Shown piece after piece: positions 9,448 through 17,459 of a stretch of DNA of 64,000 nucleotides. Under the pieces are notes generated by a model. That model did not search any database, had not been told where the DNA came from, and saw only the letters and a program-made list of their open reading frames with translations. The stretch comes from Telluria mixta. Lineage in GTDB: Bacteria > Pseudomonadota > Gammaproteobacteria > Burkholderiales > Burkholderiaceae_D. A program made the translations under genes and the position numbers. Location of the stretch: contig NZ_CP119520.1 of the NCBI RefSeq assembly GCF_029223865.1, positions 1,674,001 through 1,738,000 on the forward strand. The letters are read 5' to 3'. The first letter of the stretch is position 1, and each line of letters starts with the position of its first letter.

Positions 9448-10334
9448 GGGTGGCGTGCCGGCGCGGGCCGGGCAAAGTTGCGCGCGTTGTCCGGCACTTC
9501 GACGTCGAGCGAGCGCGCGACGCCCTCGTTGACGATGGTGTGGAAATAGCGCGGGAACTGAGGTGCCGGCAGCTCGCCGCCGGCCACGTAGCTGGCCACG
9601 ATCTCGGCCACCTGGGCGTTGATGTCCTCGACCTCGGAATACGTCGTCGCCAGCGCGCCCGCCTTGACCATGTCGGCCGAGAAGCCGATCACGCCCTGTT
9701 TGTGGCGGTAGGTCGAGAGCAGGATGTTGCGGAAGTTTTCCGTGTTGTAGACGGCACTGTCGGGCAGCGCCAGCAGCACGTCGATCTGCCCGATCTGGCC
9801 CAGCAGGCGGTTGATGTCCTCGTCGGGGTCGGCCTGCACCACGTTCACCCGCTCGTTTTCCAGCATGGGCTTGAGGAACGCGGTGTCGGGACCCAGGATG
9901 GCGGCCACGCGCGGGGTGCGCCGGTACAGCAGGGCCACGAGGCTCAGCTGGTCGGCCGGCGCCGGTTCCGCGTACACGGCCGTGAACGAGGTGGCGCGCG
10001 CGGGCGGCAGCGTGCCGAGGATGGAGCGCACGACCTGGCTCGACGTGAACGTGGAGACGACGACGCAGTCGCAGCGGCGCTGCGCCACGTCGCGCAGCGC
10101 GGCCGGGCCGACGGTCACGTACAGCATGCGCCGGTGCTGCGCCAGTTCGGTGCGGAACACGGCGAACACGGGCACGAGGCGGCGCGTGATGTCGTCCACG
10201 ATGCGGCGCGTGATGGCGCTGTCGTCCGTCGTGACGATCTGGAAGCGGTAGCCCTGCACGGGCTCCGGCTTGATGTCGCGGGTGGTGAAGGCGTGGGCGG
10301 AGGTCGCGAACATCAGGGCAGCCAGCGACAGCAC
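9444..10334 (-). CDS. Orphan ABC-type periplasmic substrate-binding protein in a two-component operon
   Basis: About 296 residues. The GTG start at 10334 is chosen because it gives a signal peptide (LSLAALMFATSAHA) directly before the mature start FTTRDIKPE and has AGGGA nine bases upstream; the open frame continues further upstream only through repeat sequence and the regulator gene. The protein looks like the ABC_sub_bind (PF04392) family: VTVGPAALRDVAQ, VAAILGPDT and a hinge region with DVLLALPDSAVYN. No permease or ATPase is present; instead the gene sits between a response regulator and a sensor kinase and overlaps the kinase start by four bases. This suggests a periplasmic co-sensor rather than a transporter component. 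Ligand unknown; family assignment moderate. Confidence 0.75.
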   Translation of the reverse strand: MLSLAALMFATSAHAFTTRDIKPEPVQGYRFQIVTTDDSAITRRIVDDITRRLVPVFAVFRTELAQHRRMLYVTVGPAALRDVAQRRCDCVVVSTFTSSQVVRSILGTLPPARATSFTAVYAEPAPADQLSLVALLYRRTPRVAAILGPDTAFLKPMLENERVNVVQADPDEDINRLLGQIGQIDVLLALPDSAVYNTENFRNILLSTYRHKQGVIGFSADMVKAGALATTYSEVEDINAQVAEIVASYVAGGELPAPQFPRYFHTIVNEGVARSLDVEVPDNARNFARPAPARHP

Positions 10335-10338
10335 GGCA

Positions 10339-10366
10339 TTGGGTCCCTGCCTGCGCAGGGACGACG
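10339..10366. repeat. Palindromic REP-like repeat, copy A1
   Basis: Repeat of the family with a GC-rich hairpin flanked by GTCGT and CCAAGTTT (here inverted, TTGGGTCCCTGC...GACGACG). Its stem carries the AGGGA that would serve as ribosome binding site for the binding-protein gene. Confidence 0.8.
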
Positions 10367-10381
10367 TGCGGGCGCAAACAC

Positions 10382-10413
10382 CGTCGTTCCCGCGCAGGCG
10401 GGAACCCAAGTTT
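10382..10413. repeat. Palindromic REP-like repeat, copy A2
   Basis: CGTCGTTCCCGCGCAGG hairpin ending in AACCCAAGTTT, facing copy A1 head to head 15 bases away. The pair fills the 119-base gap between the regulator and the binding-protein gene. Related copies are at 32.5 and 38.3 kb. Confidence 0.85.
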
Positions 10414-10453
10414 GCGAACCGGAGCACGGAAGACAGCACGGCAATGAAACGGG

Positions 10454-11104
10454 TCAGGGCTCGATCAAGCCATGCTTGACGGCGAGCTTGGTAATGTACG
10501 CCTGCCGGTGCACGCCGAGCTTCTCCTTCACGGACTGGCTGATGTTGCTGATGGTCTTGGTCGACAGGTTGAGGCGCTCGGCGATCTCCACATTGGTCAG
10601 GCCCTCGGCCATCAGCTTGAAGATCTCCAGGCTGCGCTCGTCCAGCTGCGACTGCGGCGAGACGTCGCCGCGCACGGCCAAGCTGGCCAGGCGCTCCGCG
10701 ATCTGCGGCAGGAAGTACAGCTTGCCCGCATGCGCATGGCGCACGGCGTCGGCCAGGTCGGCCGGGTCGCAATCCTTGGTCACGAACGCGTGCGCGCCCA
10801 GGCGGTAGGTTTCCTTGATCAGGCTGTCCTGGTCGAACTGGCTGAGGAACACGATCTTGGCCTTGGGGTCGTTCCTGAGGATATTCTGCGCCGCATCCAT
10901 CCCTGTCAGCTCGGTGCCGAAGCGGATGTCGAGCACGGCGACGTCCGGGCGGAATTCCGCATACATGGCTGCCGCTTCGCTCGGACTCTTGGCCTGGCCT
11001 ACCACTTCCATTCCCTGCGCCGACAAGGACATCGCGAACCCGGTCATGACGATCGGGTGGTCGTCCGCCAGCATCACGCGGATCGGCTTTTGCTCTTTCT
11101 GCAC
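10454..11104 (-). CDS. NarL/FixJ-family response regulator
   Basis: 216 residues beginning with GTG, with GGAGA seven bases upstream. The N-terminal receiver domain has the acidic pair in MLADDHP, the phospho-acceptor Asp in VAVLDIRFG at about residue 58 and the conserved Lys in FVTKDCD. The C-terminal LuxR-type helix-turn-helix (about 150-210) contains LMAEGLTNVEIAERLNLS and TKTISN. It is first in an operon with the binding protein and the HisKA_3 kinase, which is its probable partner. It would bind DNA as a phosphorylated dimer; the target genes are unknown, though the TonB-like gene starts about 260 bases away in the opposite direction. Confidence 0.93.
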   Translation of the reverse strand: MQKEQKPIRVMLADDHPIVMTGFAMSLSAQGMEVVGQAKSPSEAAAMYAEFRPDVAVLDIRFGTELTGMDAAQNILRNDPKAKIVFLSQFDQDSLIKETYRLGAHAFVTKDCDPADLADAVRHAHAGKLYFLPQIAERLASLAVRGDVSPQSQLDERSLEIFKLMAEGLTNVEIAERLNLSTKTISNISQSVKEKLGVHRQAYITKLAVKHGLIEP

Positions 11105-11364
11105 GTTCGATTCTCCAGGCTACTTCTGCTTTCAGGCGAAAGCACAGAGACGATTATTCCACACAACAGCAACGGGCGCGAGGCAGCTTGCGACCATTTT
11201 CCTACATGTCAAGACGGCCTCAGCAATCAAGTGGAATTACATCTTGCTACGAAATCGCTTTACCTATTGCTATGAGATAGCATATATTGGTTCCGTTCGT
11301 TGGATTTTCCGCTTCACTCCGATTTACTTCCGGCATTGCCGGTACAACAACAAGGAGGATGGCC

Positions 11365-12036
11365 ATGCAATTCACGAGTCTCTCGAGCGACAACCGCCCC
11401 AATGCGAAAGCCGCAAAATTTGCTCTCATTGCCGCCGTGCACGTGGTCGTCGGCACCGTGTTTGTCCACAGCATCAATACGAAGGCAATTTCTCTTTCTA
11501 AACTGCCGGAACAGGTGCTCGTCATGATCGAGCCCGAACGCCCGACGCCGCCGCCACCGCCGCCCGAGCCGCCGAAACCGGCGCAACAACTGGCGCCACC
11601 AAACCTGGTCGTGCCGAAGACGGAGGTCCCCGTCGCGCCGCCGCCGCTGCCGGACACCGTCACGGCGACCACGGCATCCGACCCGTCGCCGTTCCCGGCC
11701 ATGCCGTCCGACCCCGTACCGGAAGCGCCGGCCACGCCCAGCGCCAATCCCGGCCAGATGCGCACGGCCGTGTTCGCGGACGCCAGCGGCTGCGCCCTGC
11801 CCGCGTATCCGACGGCCGCCGCGCGCGACGGCGTCACGGGCACGTCGACCCTGGCCCTGCTGGTGGGCACCGACGGTCGCGTGAGTTCGGCGCGCATCGA
11901 GCATTCGAGCGGCTCGCGCGTGCTCGACAGCGCCGCCCTCAACGCCCTGAGCCTGTGCAAATTCAAGCCCGCCACGAACAACGGCGTGCCGGAAGCCGGC
12001 TGGGCGAAGCTGGCCTTCGTCTGGACGCTCGACTAG
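11365..12036 (+). CDS. TonB family protein
   Basis: 223 residues from the ATG at 11365, which has AAGGAGG six bases upstream; an earlier in-frame ATG at 11359 overlaps that site. The topology is TonB-like: a short cytoplasmic start, one membrane helix (about 16-36), a proline-rich periplasmic spacer (PERPTPPPPPPEPPKP), and a C-terminal TonB domain (about 145-223) with YPTAAARDGVTGTSTLALLVG, SSGSRVLDSAALNAL and a final KLAFVW strand. TonB passes proton-motive energy to outer-membrane receptors, but no exbB, exbD or receptor gene is nearby, so it may be an accessory TonB or a stand-alone TonB-domain protein. Confidence 0.88.
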   Translation: MQFTSLSSDNRPNAKAAKFALIAAVHVVVGTVFVHSINTKAISLSKLPEQVLVMIEPERPTPPPPPPEPPKPAQQLAPPNLVVPKTEVPVAPPPLPDTVTATTASDPSPFPAMPSDPVPEAPATPSANPGQMRTAVFADASGCALPAYPTAAARDGVTGTSTLALLVGTDGRVSSARIEHSSGSRVLDSAALNALSLCKFKPATNNGVPEAGWAKLAFVWTLD

Positions 12037-12054
12037 TTTTTGTTGTCCCTCCTG

Positions 12055-12079
12055 GCCCGCCTTCCGGCGGGCTTTTTTT
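12055..12079 (+). terminator. Rho-independent terminator after the TonB-like gene
   Basis: GCCCGC stem, CTTCC loop, GGCGGGC, then seven T residues, 18 bases past the stop codon. Confidence 0.92.
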
Positions 12080-12112
12080 GCGTAAAAATATAAAAACAAA
12101 GGGAGACGCACG

Positions 12113-14389
12113 ATGCGTCACGTATCTCCACTGGCCGTCTGGTCGGCCTGCGGCCTGGCTTTTCTCCTCGCGTGGCTCATGCTGCAGCCGCGCGCGGCGC
12201 CGCTGCCGACCGGTCCGTTCGTCCCCGGATTCAGCGCGGCGCGGGCGCAGGCGCACGTGCAGGTCCTCGCGCAGGCGCCGCGTCCCGCCGGCAGCAGCAC
12301 CAACGCCCGCGCCCGCGCGTACCTGCTGGCGCGCATCCGCGCGCTCGGCCTCGAACCGGAAGTGCAAGTCGACACCGTGTCCGCGACATCGTGGGACTGG
12401 ATGTCGCACGGGCACAGCACGATGGCGACCGCGCGCAACATCGTCGTGCGCAAGCGGGGCCTCGCGCGTCACGGCGCGGTGCTGGCCATGGCCCATTACG
12501 ATTCCGCCGCCACGACGCCGGGCGCGGCCGACGGCGGCGCCTCCGCAGCGGCGCTGCTGGAAACGCTGCGCGTGCTGCAGGCCGGGCCGCCGCTCGACAA
12601 CGACCTGCTGTTCGTCTTCACGGACGCCGACACGGCGCAGGCGATGGGCGCGCGCGCCTTCATGCAATCGCACCCGTGGGCGAAGCAGGTGCGCGTCGCC
12701 CTGCGCTTCGACAACGCCGGCAACCGCGGCCCACTGGAACTGATCGGCGCGGCGCACGCGGACGGCTTTGCAATGGACGCCTGGGCGCGCGGCGCGCCGG
12801 CACCGCAAGGTTCATCCTTCATGGCCGAACTGTACGAACGCCTGCCGCAAAGCGGGGGTGCCGCGCCGCTGGCCACCGGGACCTTCCCCGTACTGCACTT
12901 CGCCACCACGCAGGGGCCGCTCGGCTGGGAGGGCATGCACGACCTGCCGCAGCGCCTGTCCAGTGCGAGCCTGCAGCACGAGGGCGACACGATGCTCGCG
13001 CTGCTGCGCCGCCTCGGCAACGCCAACCTCGCATTCGCCTCGCCGCCGCGCGGCGAGGTGTATTTCGCGCTGCCCCTCGCCGGCATGGTCCACTACGACT
13101 ACCGGCTGATCTGGCCGCTGGCGCTGCTCGCCTGCGCGCTGGGCACCTGGGCCTGCCGCACGGCCCTGCGCAACCGCATCTCCGGCACCGACATTGCCGA
13201 CGCCATGTTCAGCGTCCTGTTCATCACCGTGTTCGCGACCTTCGCCGCTTACCTGTGCCGCGAGGCGCTGCCGGTGCTGCAGGCGCGCTACCCGGCCGCC
13301 GTCCTGGCCGACGACGGCGGCGTACGCTGGCAGCTGGCGGCCTTCATGCTGGTGCCGGCCGCCGTCTTCATCGCGCTGCAGCGGCGCCTGCAACAGCGGC
13401 TCGGCGTCGCGGCGACGGCGCTGGGCGTGCTGCTCGCCGCCGACGTCGCACTCGTCGCGACCTGTATACGCGCCCCCGGCGCCAGCTACGTGCTGGCGTG
13501 GCCGCTGCTTTCCGGGCAAGCCGCATGGCTCGTGCTCATGAGCGCACGCGCGTGGACGCCGGCCCGGCGCGCGGCCGTCGCGGTGACGGGCGCGTTGCCG
13601 GCACTCGTCCTGCTGCTGCCCGCGGTGCACGGAAGCTTCGCGTTCTTCACGCCGGCCTGGCTCGTGCTGCCCTCGAGCCTCGTGTGCCTGCTGGCGGGGC
13701 TGTGCGGCATGGCACTCGATGCGCTGGCGCGGCGCTGGCTCGTGCGGCCGCTGCTGGTCGGCGCCGGCGTGTCGTTCGGCATGGCGTATGCGGCCGTGCC
13801 GCAGGTGCCCGAGTTCCCCGCGCCGAACCGGCTCGTGTACTACAAGGACACCCCGAGCTGGCAGGCATTCTGGCTGCATCCGGCCGGGCCGCTCGATGCG
13901 TGGACGCGGCAGGTCTTTCCCAATACCTTGCACCCGTATGCGCTGCCCTACCTGTTCGGGCCCGACGCGGATCCCGTGTGGTACGCGGCGGCGCAGAAGG
14001 ACGACAGCGTGGCGTGGCCCGACCTCGTCATCGACAAGGACGAGCGCAGCCCCCGGCAGCGCCACGTGGAATTCACGCTGCGCTCGAAGAACCGCGCGCC
14101 CGACATCATCGTGCGCGTGCAGGGTGCGTGCCCGTGGCGCACGAGCGTCAACGGCCGCGTGCTCACGGAGAAGTCGTGCTTTAGCTGGCACGTCACCCTG
14201 CATGGCATGGAAGACGAAGCGCTGCGCTTCGCGTTCGACTTCGCGGGCGATCCGCCGTTCCTCGTGTACGTCCAGGAACGCATCCCCGGCTTGCCCGGCC
14301 GCGACCTGCCGCCCCGTCCCGCCGGCCTGCCGCCGCTGCTGCCGCTGGCGGGCACCACCGTGGCGGCCGACGTGCTGCGGTTTCCCTGA
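12113..14389 (+). CDS. Membrane-anchored M28 peptidase homologue with degenerate active site
   Basis: 758 residues; GGGAGA lies six bases before the ATG. A signal anchor (about 8-25) leads into an M28 aminopeptidase-like domain (about 40-310), then about seven hydrophobic helices (about 325-600) and a soluble C-terminal domain, the layout of ERMP1-like membrane M28 proteins. The first metal ligands remain (AHYDS; Asp in AADGG), as does a His in GMHDLPQRL with the family's SLQHEGD tail. However, the usual FTDGEE, which carries the catalytic and zinc-binding Glu pair, reads FTDADT here. Loss of both Glu residues suggests a non-peptidase or altered role. A canonical M28 peptidase is encoded 61 bases downstream and may share the transcript. 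Confidence 0.85.
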   Translation: MRHVSPLAVWSACGLAFLLAWLMLQPRAAPLPTGPFVPGFSAARAQAHVQVLAQAPRPAGSSTNARARAYLLARIRALGLEPEVQVDTVSATSWDWMSHGHSTMATARNIVVRKRGLARHGAVLAMAHYDSAATTPGAADGGASAAALLETLRVLQAGPPLDNDLLFVFTDADTAQAMGARAFMQSHPWAKQVRVALRFDNAGNRGPLELIGAAHADGFAMDAWARGAPAPQGSSFMAELYERLPQSGGAAPLATGTFPVLHFATTQGPLGWEGMHDLPQRLSSASLQHEGDTMLALLRRLGNANLAFASPPRGEVYFALPLAGMVHYDYRLIWPLALLACALGTWACRTALRNRISGTDIADAMFSVLFITVFATFAAYLCREALPVLQARYPAAVLADDGGVRWQLAAFMLVPAAVFIALQRRLQQRLGVAATALGVLLAADVALVATCIRAPGASYVLAWPLLSGQAAWLVLMSARAWTPARRAAVAVTGALPALVLLLPAVHGSFAFFTPAWLVLPSSLVCLLAGLCGMALDALARRWLVRPLLVGAGVSFGMAYAAVPQVPEFPAPNRLVYYKDTPSWQAFWLHPAGPLDAWTRQVFPNTLHPYALPYLFGPDADPVWYAAAQKDDSVAWPDLVIDKDERSPRQRHVEFTLRSKNRAPDIIVRVQGACPWRTSVNGRVLTEKSCFSWHVTLHGMEDEALRFAFDFAGDPPFLVYVQERIPGLPGRDLPPRPAGLPPLLPLAGTTVAADVLRFP

Positions 14390-14449
14390 AGTTTCCCCGA
14401 ACGGCGCCTGCTCTACAATGCGGGTCCCGACAACGACCCGCATTTACCC

Positions 14450-16063
14450 ATGCTCAAGCTCGTCCCCACGGCCATCGCCGCCACCCTGGCGCTGGCCTCC
14501 ACGGCTCACGCAGCCTCCGTCACCGTCCAGGAAGCGCCATTGCGCGCCCATCTGGCCTTCCTGTCGTCCGACCTGCTGGAGGGCCGCGGCACCGGCCAGC
14601 GCGGCGGCGACCTCACCGTCGCCTACCTGGAAGCGCAGGCGCAGGCCGCCGGCCTGCGTCCCGCCAACGGCAACGGCTACCGCCAGGCGGTCAACATCGC
14701 CGGCGTGAAGGCACTGCCGCAGGACAGCACCGTCGCGCTGGTCGCGGGCGGCAAACCGCTGCCGCTGGCCTTCGGCAAGGACTGGGTGTGGGCGCCGGGC
14801 GATGCCCAGCCGGCGCACGACCTCGACGCTCCGCTCGTCTTCGTCGGCTACGGCATCGCGGCGCCGGAAGAAGGCGGCTGGGACGACTACAAGGGCGTCG
14901 ACGTCAAGGGCAAGGTGCTCGTGATGCTCGTCAACGATCCCGCGCCGACCAGCGCGGCGCCGAACCGCTTCGCCGGCAAGAGCCTCACGTATTACGGCCG
15001 CTGGACGTATAAATTCGAGGAAGCGGCGCGCCGCGGCGCGGCGGGCGTCCTGCTGATCCACACGGATGCATCGGCCTCGTACGGCTGGGGCGTCGTGCAC
15101 AACAGCTGGATGGCCGAGCGCTTCCAGCTGGCCGACGCCGACCTGGGCACCGGACTGCAGGGCTGGATCACGGACGCCACGGCACGCGCACTGTTCACGG
15201 CCGTCGGCCAGGATCTCGACAAGCTGCGCGCCGCCGCGGAAGACAAGTCGTTCAGGCCCGTCGAGCTGGACGCACGCGTGGCGGGCCACGCGCAGGCGGC
15301 CGTGCGCACGCTGCAGCAGTTCAACGTGGCCGGCGTGGTACCGGGCACCGATCCGAAGCTGAAAAACGAAGTCGTCATCTACTCGGCGCACTGGGACCAC
15401 CTGGGCAAGCAAGGTGACACCGGGGACACGATCTACAACGGCGCCGTCGACAACGCGTCCGGCAGCGCGGGCCTGCTGGCGATGGCGCAGGAAGCGGCAC
15501 GCCATCCGGCGAAGCGCAGCCAGATGTTTTTATGGGTCGCGGCCGAGGAACAGGGCCTGCTGGGCAGCGCGGCCTATGCGGCCCGTCCGCTCTGGCCGCT
15601 CGATAAAACGGCGGCGGCGCTGAACCTGGACAGCCTGAATTTCGTCGCGGCCGCGAAGGACATCGGCGTGCGCGGCAGCGAGCGTTCCGACCTGGGCACC
15701 ATGGCGGCAGCGACGGCGAAGGCGATGCACCTGGCCGTCGCACCGGCGGGCCCGGACCTGGGCGGCGGCTACTTCCGCAGCGACCACTTCAGCTTCGCCA
15801 AGGCGGGCGTGCCGGCGTTTTCCATCTCCGGCGGACGTGACTGGGTGAAGGACAAGGAGGCGAACGACGCGAAGCAGAAGGCCTATGGTCCGCGCTACCA
15901 CCAGGCGGACGACGAATACGATCCGAACTGGGACCTGGCGGGCATGGTGCAGCAGGCGCAGTTCACGCTGAACCTGGGCCGCAGGGTGGCCGATGCACCG
16001 GCCATGCCCGCGTGGAAGAAGGGTGACCAGTTCGGGAAGATCAGGGAGACAGCGGGCCGATAG
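14450..16063 (+). CDS. M28 family aminopeptidase with PA domain, exported
   Basis: 537 residues with a signal peptide (LVPTAIAATLALASTAHA). A protease-associated insert (about 120-260, VFVGYGIAAPEEGGWDDYKGVDVKGK) is followed by a complete M28 zinc site: SAHWDHLG, VDNASGSAG, AAEEQGLLG with the catalytic Glu pair, ALNLDSL, and the last His in RYHQADDEYD. It should cleave N-terminal residues from peptides in the periplasm or outside the cell with two zinc ions. It follows the degenerate membrane M28 gene on the same strand. No clear Shine-Dalgarno sequence precedes the ATG at 14450, which is nevertheless supported by the signal peptide. Confidence 0.93.
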   Translation: MLKLVPTAIAATLALASTAHAASVTVQEAPLRAHLAFLSSDLLEGRGTGQRGGDLTVAYLEAQAQAAGLRPANGNGYRQAVNIAGVKALPQDSTVALVAGGKPLPLAFGKDWVWAPGDAQPAHDLDAPLVFVGYGIAAPEEGGWDDYKGVDVKGKVLVMLVNDPAPTSAAPNRFAGKSLTYYGRWTYKFEEAARRGAAGVLLIHTDASASYGWGVVHNSWMAERFQLADADLGTGLQGWITDATARALFTAVGQDLDKLRAAAEDKSFRPVELDARVAGHAQAAVRTLQQFNVAGVVPGTDPKLKNEVVIYSAHWDHLGKQGDTGDTIYNGAVDNASGSAGLLAMAQEAARHPAKRSQMFLWVAAEEQGLLGSAAYAARPLWPLDKTAAALNLDSLNFVAAAKDIGVRGSERSDLGTMAAATAKAMHLAVAPAGPDLGGGYFRSDHFSFAKAGVPAFSISGGRDWVKDKEANDAKQKAYGPRYHQADDEYDPNWDLAGMVQQAQFTLNLGRRVADAPAMPAWKKGDQFGKIRETAGR

Positions 16064-16118
16064 CGAAAGGTTCCCCTTCGCACGCCAATACGGCATGCGT
16101 ATCGCTGTTATTGTCGGA

Positions 16119-16259
16119 TCACTGGCCGCGCCGTCTCCCCTTCCCCACCGACAACCCGAACAGCGCCAGCGCGACGACGACGAGTGCCAAGCTGGCCGGA
16201 CCCGGCACGCGCGACGGGTCCATCAGCGCATAGGTGGCCAGGACGTTGTACAGGTCCAT
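16119..16259 (-). CDS. Small PEP-CTERM-like membrane protein (46 aa)
   Basis: 46 residues from ATG 16259; a weak GGAAA lies upstream. After 17 residues it has SRVPGPASLALVVVALAL, a hydrophobic helix and a basic GKGRRRGQ tail. This is the arrangement of a PEP-CTERM sorting signal (VPEP-type motif, helix, Arg cluster) used by exosortase systems, but with VPGP in place of VPEP and almost no protein in front of it. It has no signal peptide of its own. The frame stays open 31 codons upstream, but that part has no protein-like features. It may be a remnant of a longer exosortase substrate or a genuine microprotein. Confidence 0.5.
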   Translation of the reverse strand: MDLYNVLATYALMDPSRVPGPASLALVVVALALFGLSVGKGRRRGQ

Positions 16260-16402
16260 GTTCGTTTCCAGTGAGTTTTTAGTGAATGAGCGATGAGAGA
16301 GCAGGCAGGGACCGCGGCGCTTGCCGGGCCCCTGCTTCGAGCTTGAAGACATGATAAGGAGATGGGCCGTCCGGTCCCAGCCCCACCGGTGGGGTCATTG
16401 CG

Positions 16403-17407
16403 TTACATGCGCGAGACGGTGGGACGCAGCTGTTCCAGCAGGCCGGCCTCGGACGAGCAGCCGAATTTTTCGTAGACAGCCTTGACGCAGTCGCGCAGCA
16501 CGGCGTCGCTGACTTCCATGTTGGCGCGCGCCGATTCGCGGCCGCCGCCGACGCCCATCCAGAACGCCACCTCGGCCTGTTGCGGCGACAGCTCCACGGA
16601 GCCGATTGCGCGCCAGATGCGCAGCGGCAGCGGCACGACGAATTTCATGAAGATGCCGACCGTGCGGATGTACGCGGGATCTTCGGCATGCAGCGCGGCC
16701 GCGCCGCCGGCGCTCATCCACTGCGCGCGCGCCTCCAGCACGCCGCCGGCCATGGCGAGGGTCCCGAGCGGCAGCAGCCACGGATAGCGGTCGCCGTGCG
16801 CGACGGATTCCACGAGACGCAGGCAGAACGGGGGCAAGGTCCGGCGGTTGAACGCCTGGCGCTCCTGCGCCCCAAGCTGGTCGAGCAGCGCGCCGGCCGA
16901 ATCGCTCAGGTACAGGATCTGGCCGTCGACGGTGGCCAGCAGCATGGCTTCGTCCTCGACGACGCCGGCGCTGCCGGCCGCCAGTTCGGGCGCGTTGCGC
17001 AGCACGTGTTCGAAATACGTCGCCACGCGCTGCAGGTCTTCCTCGTCATGGCGGTCGAACGCGGGCCCCTCGTGGCGCCACAAGGTGATCTCGCCCAGCC
17101 GGCGGCCGGCATGCGACAACGGCACCTGCAGCGTGTGCAATGCGGGCGTGCCGTTCGCCGTGAAGCCGGCATGGTCGCGGTACGCATAGCCGCTCGGCGG
17201 CGGCAGCACCGACACGTACGCGGGGTCGTTTCCGGCCAGCGGCGACGCCTCGGCCGGATCGACGCGCAGCGCCAGTTCGGCGCAGGAATTCGGCACGAGT
17301 TCGCGCACCAGGGCGAAGGCATCCTGGACGATCGTCATCAGGTCCAGTCCCGCGTAGCACAGGATGCGCAGGCGGGCCCATTGACGGCTGTTCTTTTTGC
17401 GGGACAC
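16403..17407 (-). CDS. LuxR-type transcriptional regulator with GAF-like N-terminus
   Basis: 334 residues starting with GTG. The last 65 residues form a LuxR/GerE helix-turn-helix (LSPQQAEVAFWMGVGGGRESARANMEVS then DAVLRDCVKAVYEKFG), although the recognition region is unusual for the family. The first 130 residues (IVQDAFALVRELVP, FDRHDEEDLQRVATYFEHVL) resemble a GAF-like sensory fold, and the middle (MLLATVDGQILYLSDSAGALLDQL) is PAS-like. There is no receiver domain, so it is probably controlled by ligand or redox state. It lies 52 bases downstream of the hybrid kinase gene on the same strand and may work with it. Confidence 0.75.
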   Translation of the reverse strand: MSRKKNSRQWARLRILCYAGLDLMTIVQDAFALVRELVPNSCAELALRVDPAEASPLAGNDPAYVSVLPPPSGYAYRDHAGFTANGTPALHTLQVPLSHAGRRLGEITLWRHEGPAFDRHDEEDLQRVATYFEHVLRNAPELAAGSAGVVEDEAMLLATVDGQILYLSDSAGALLDQLGAQERQAFNRRTLPPFCLRLVESVAHGDRYPWLLPLGTLAMAGGVLEARAQWMSAGGAAALHAEDPAYIRTVGIFMKFVVPLPLRIWRAIGSVELSPQQAEVAFWMGVGGGRESARANMEVSDAVLRDCVKAVYEKFGCSSEAGLLEQLRPTVSRM

Positions 17408-17459
17408 GGTCGGCTGGATGAAGTTGGGAGGCTAATACTGATCGTTATGACAATGGATG

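Noticed and set aside
10335..10772. Upstream extension of the binding-protein frame to base 10772
   Set aside because: The extra part is translated repeat sequence and overlaps the response regulator; a signal peptide begins at 10334.
16403..17407. Candidate CsgD regulator for the curli operon
   Set aside because: It has a LuxR-type C-terminus but no CsgD-like receiver domain and is 7.6 kb away next to a hybrid kinase.
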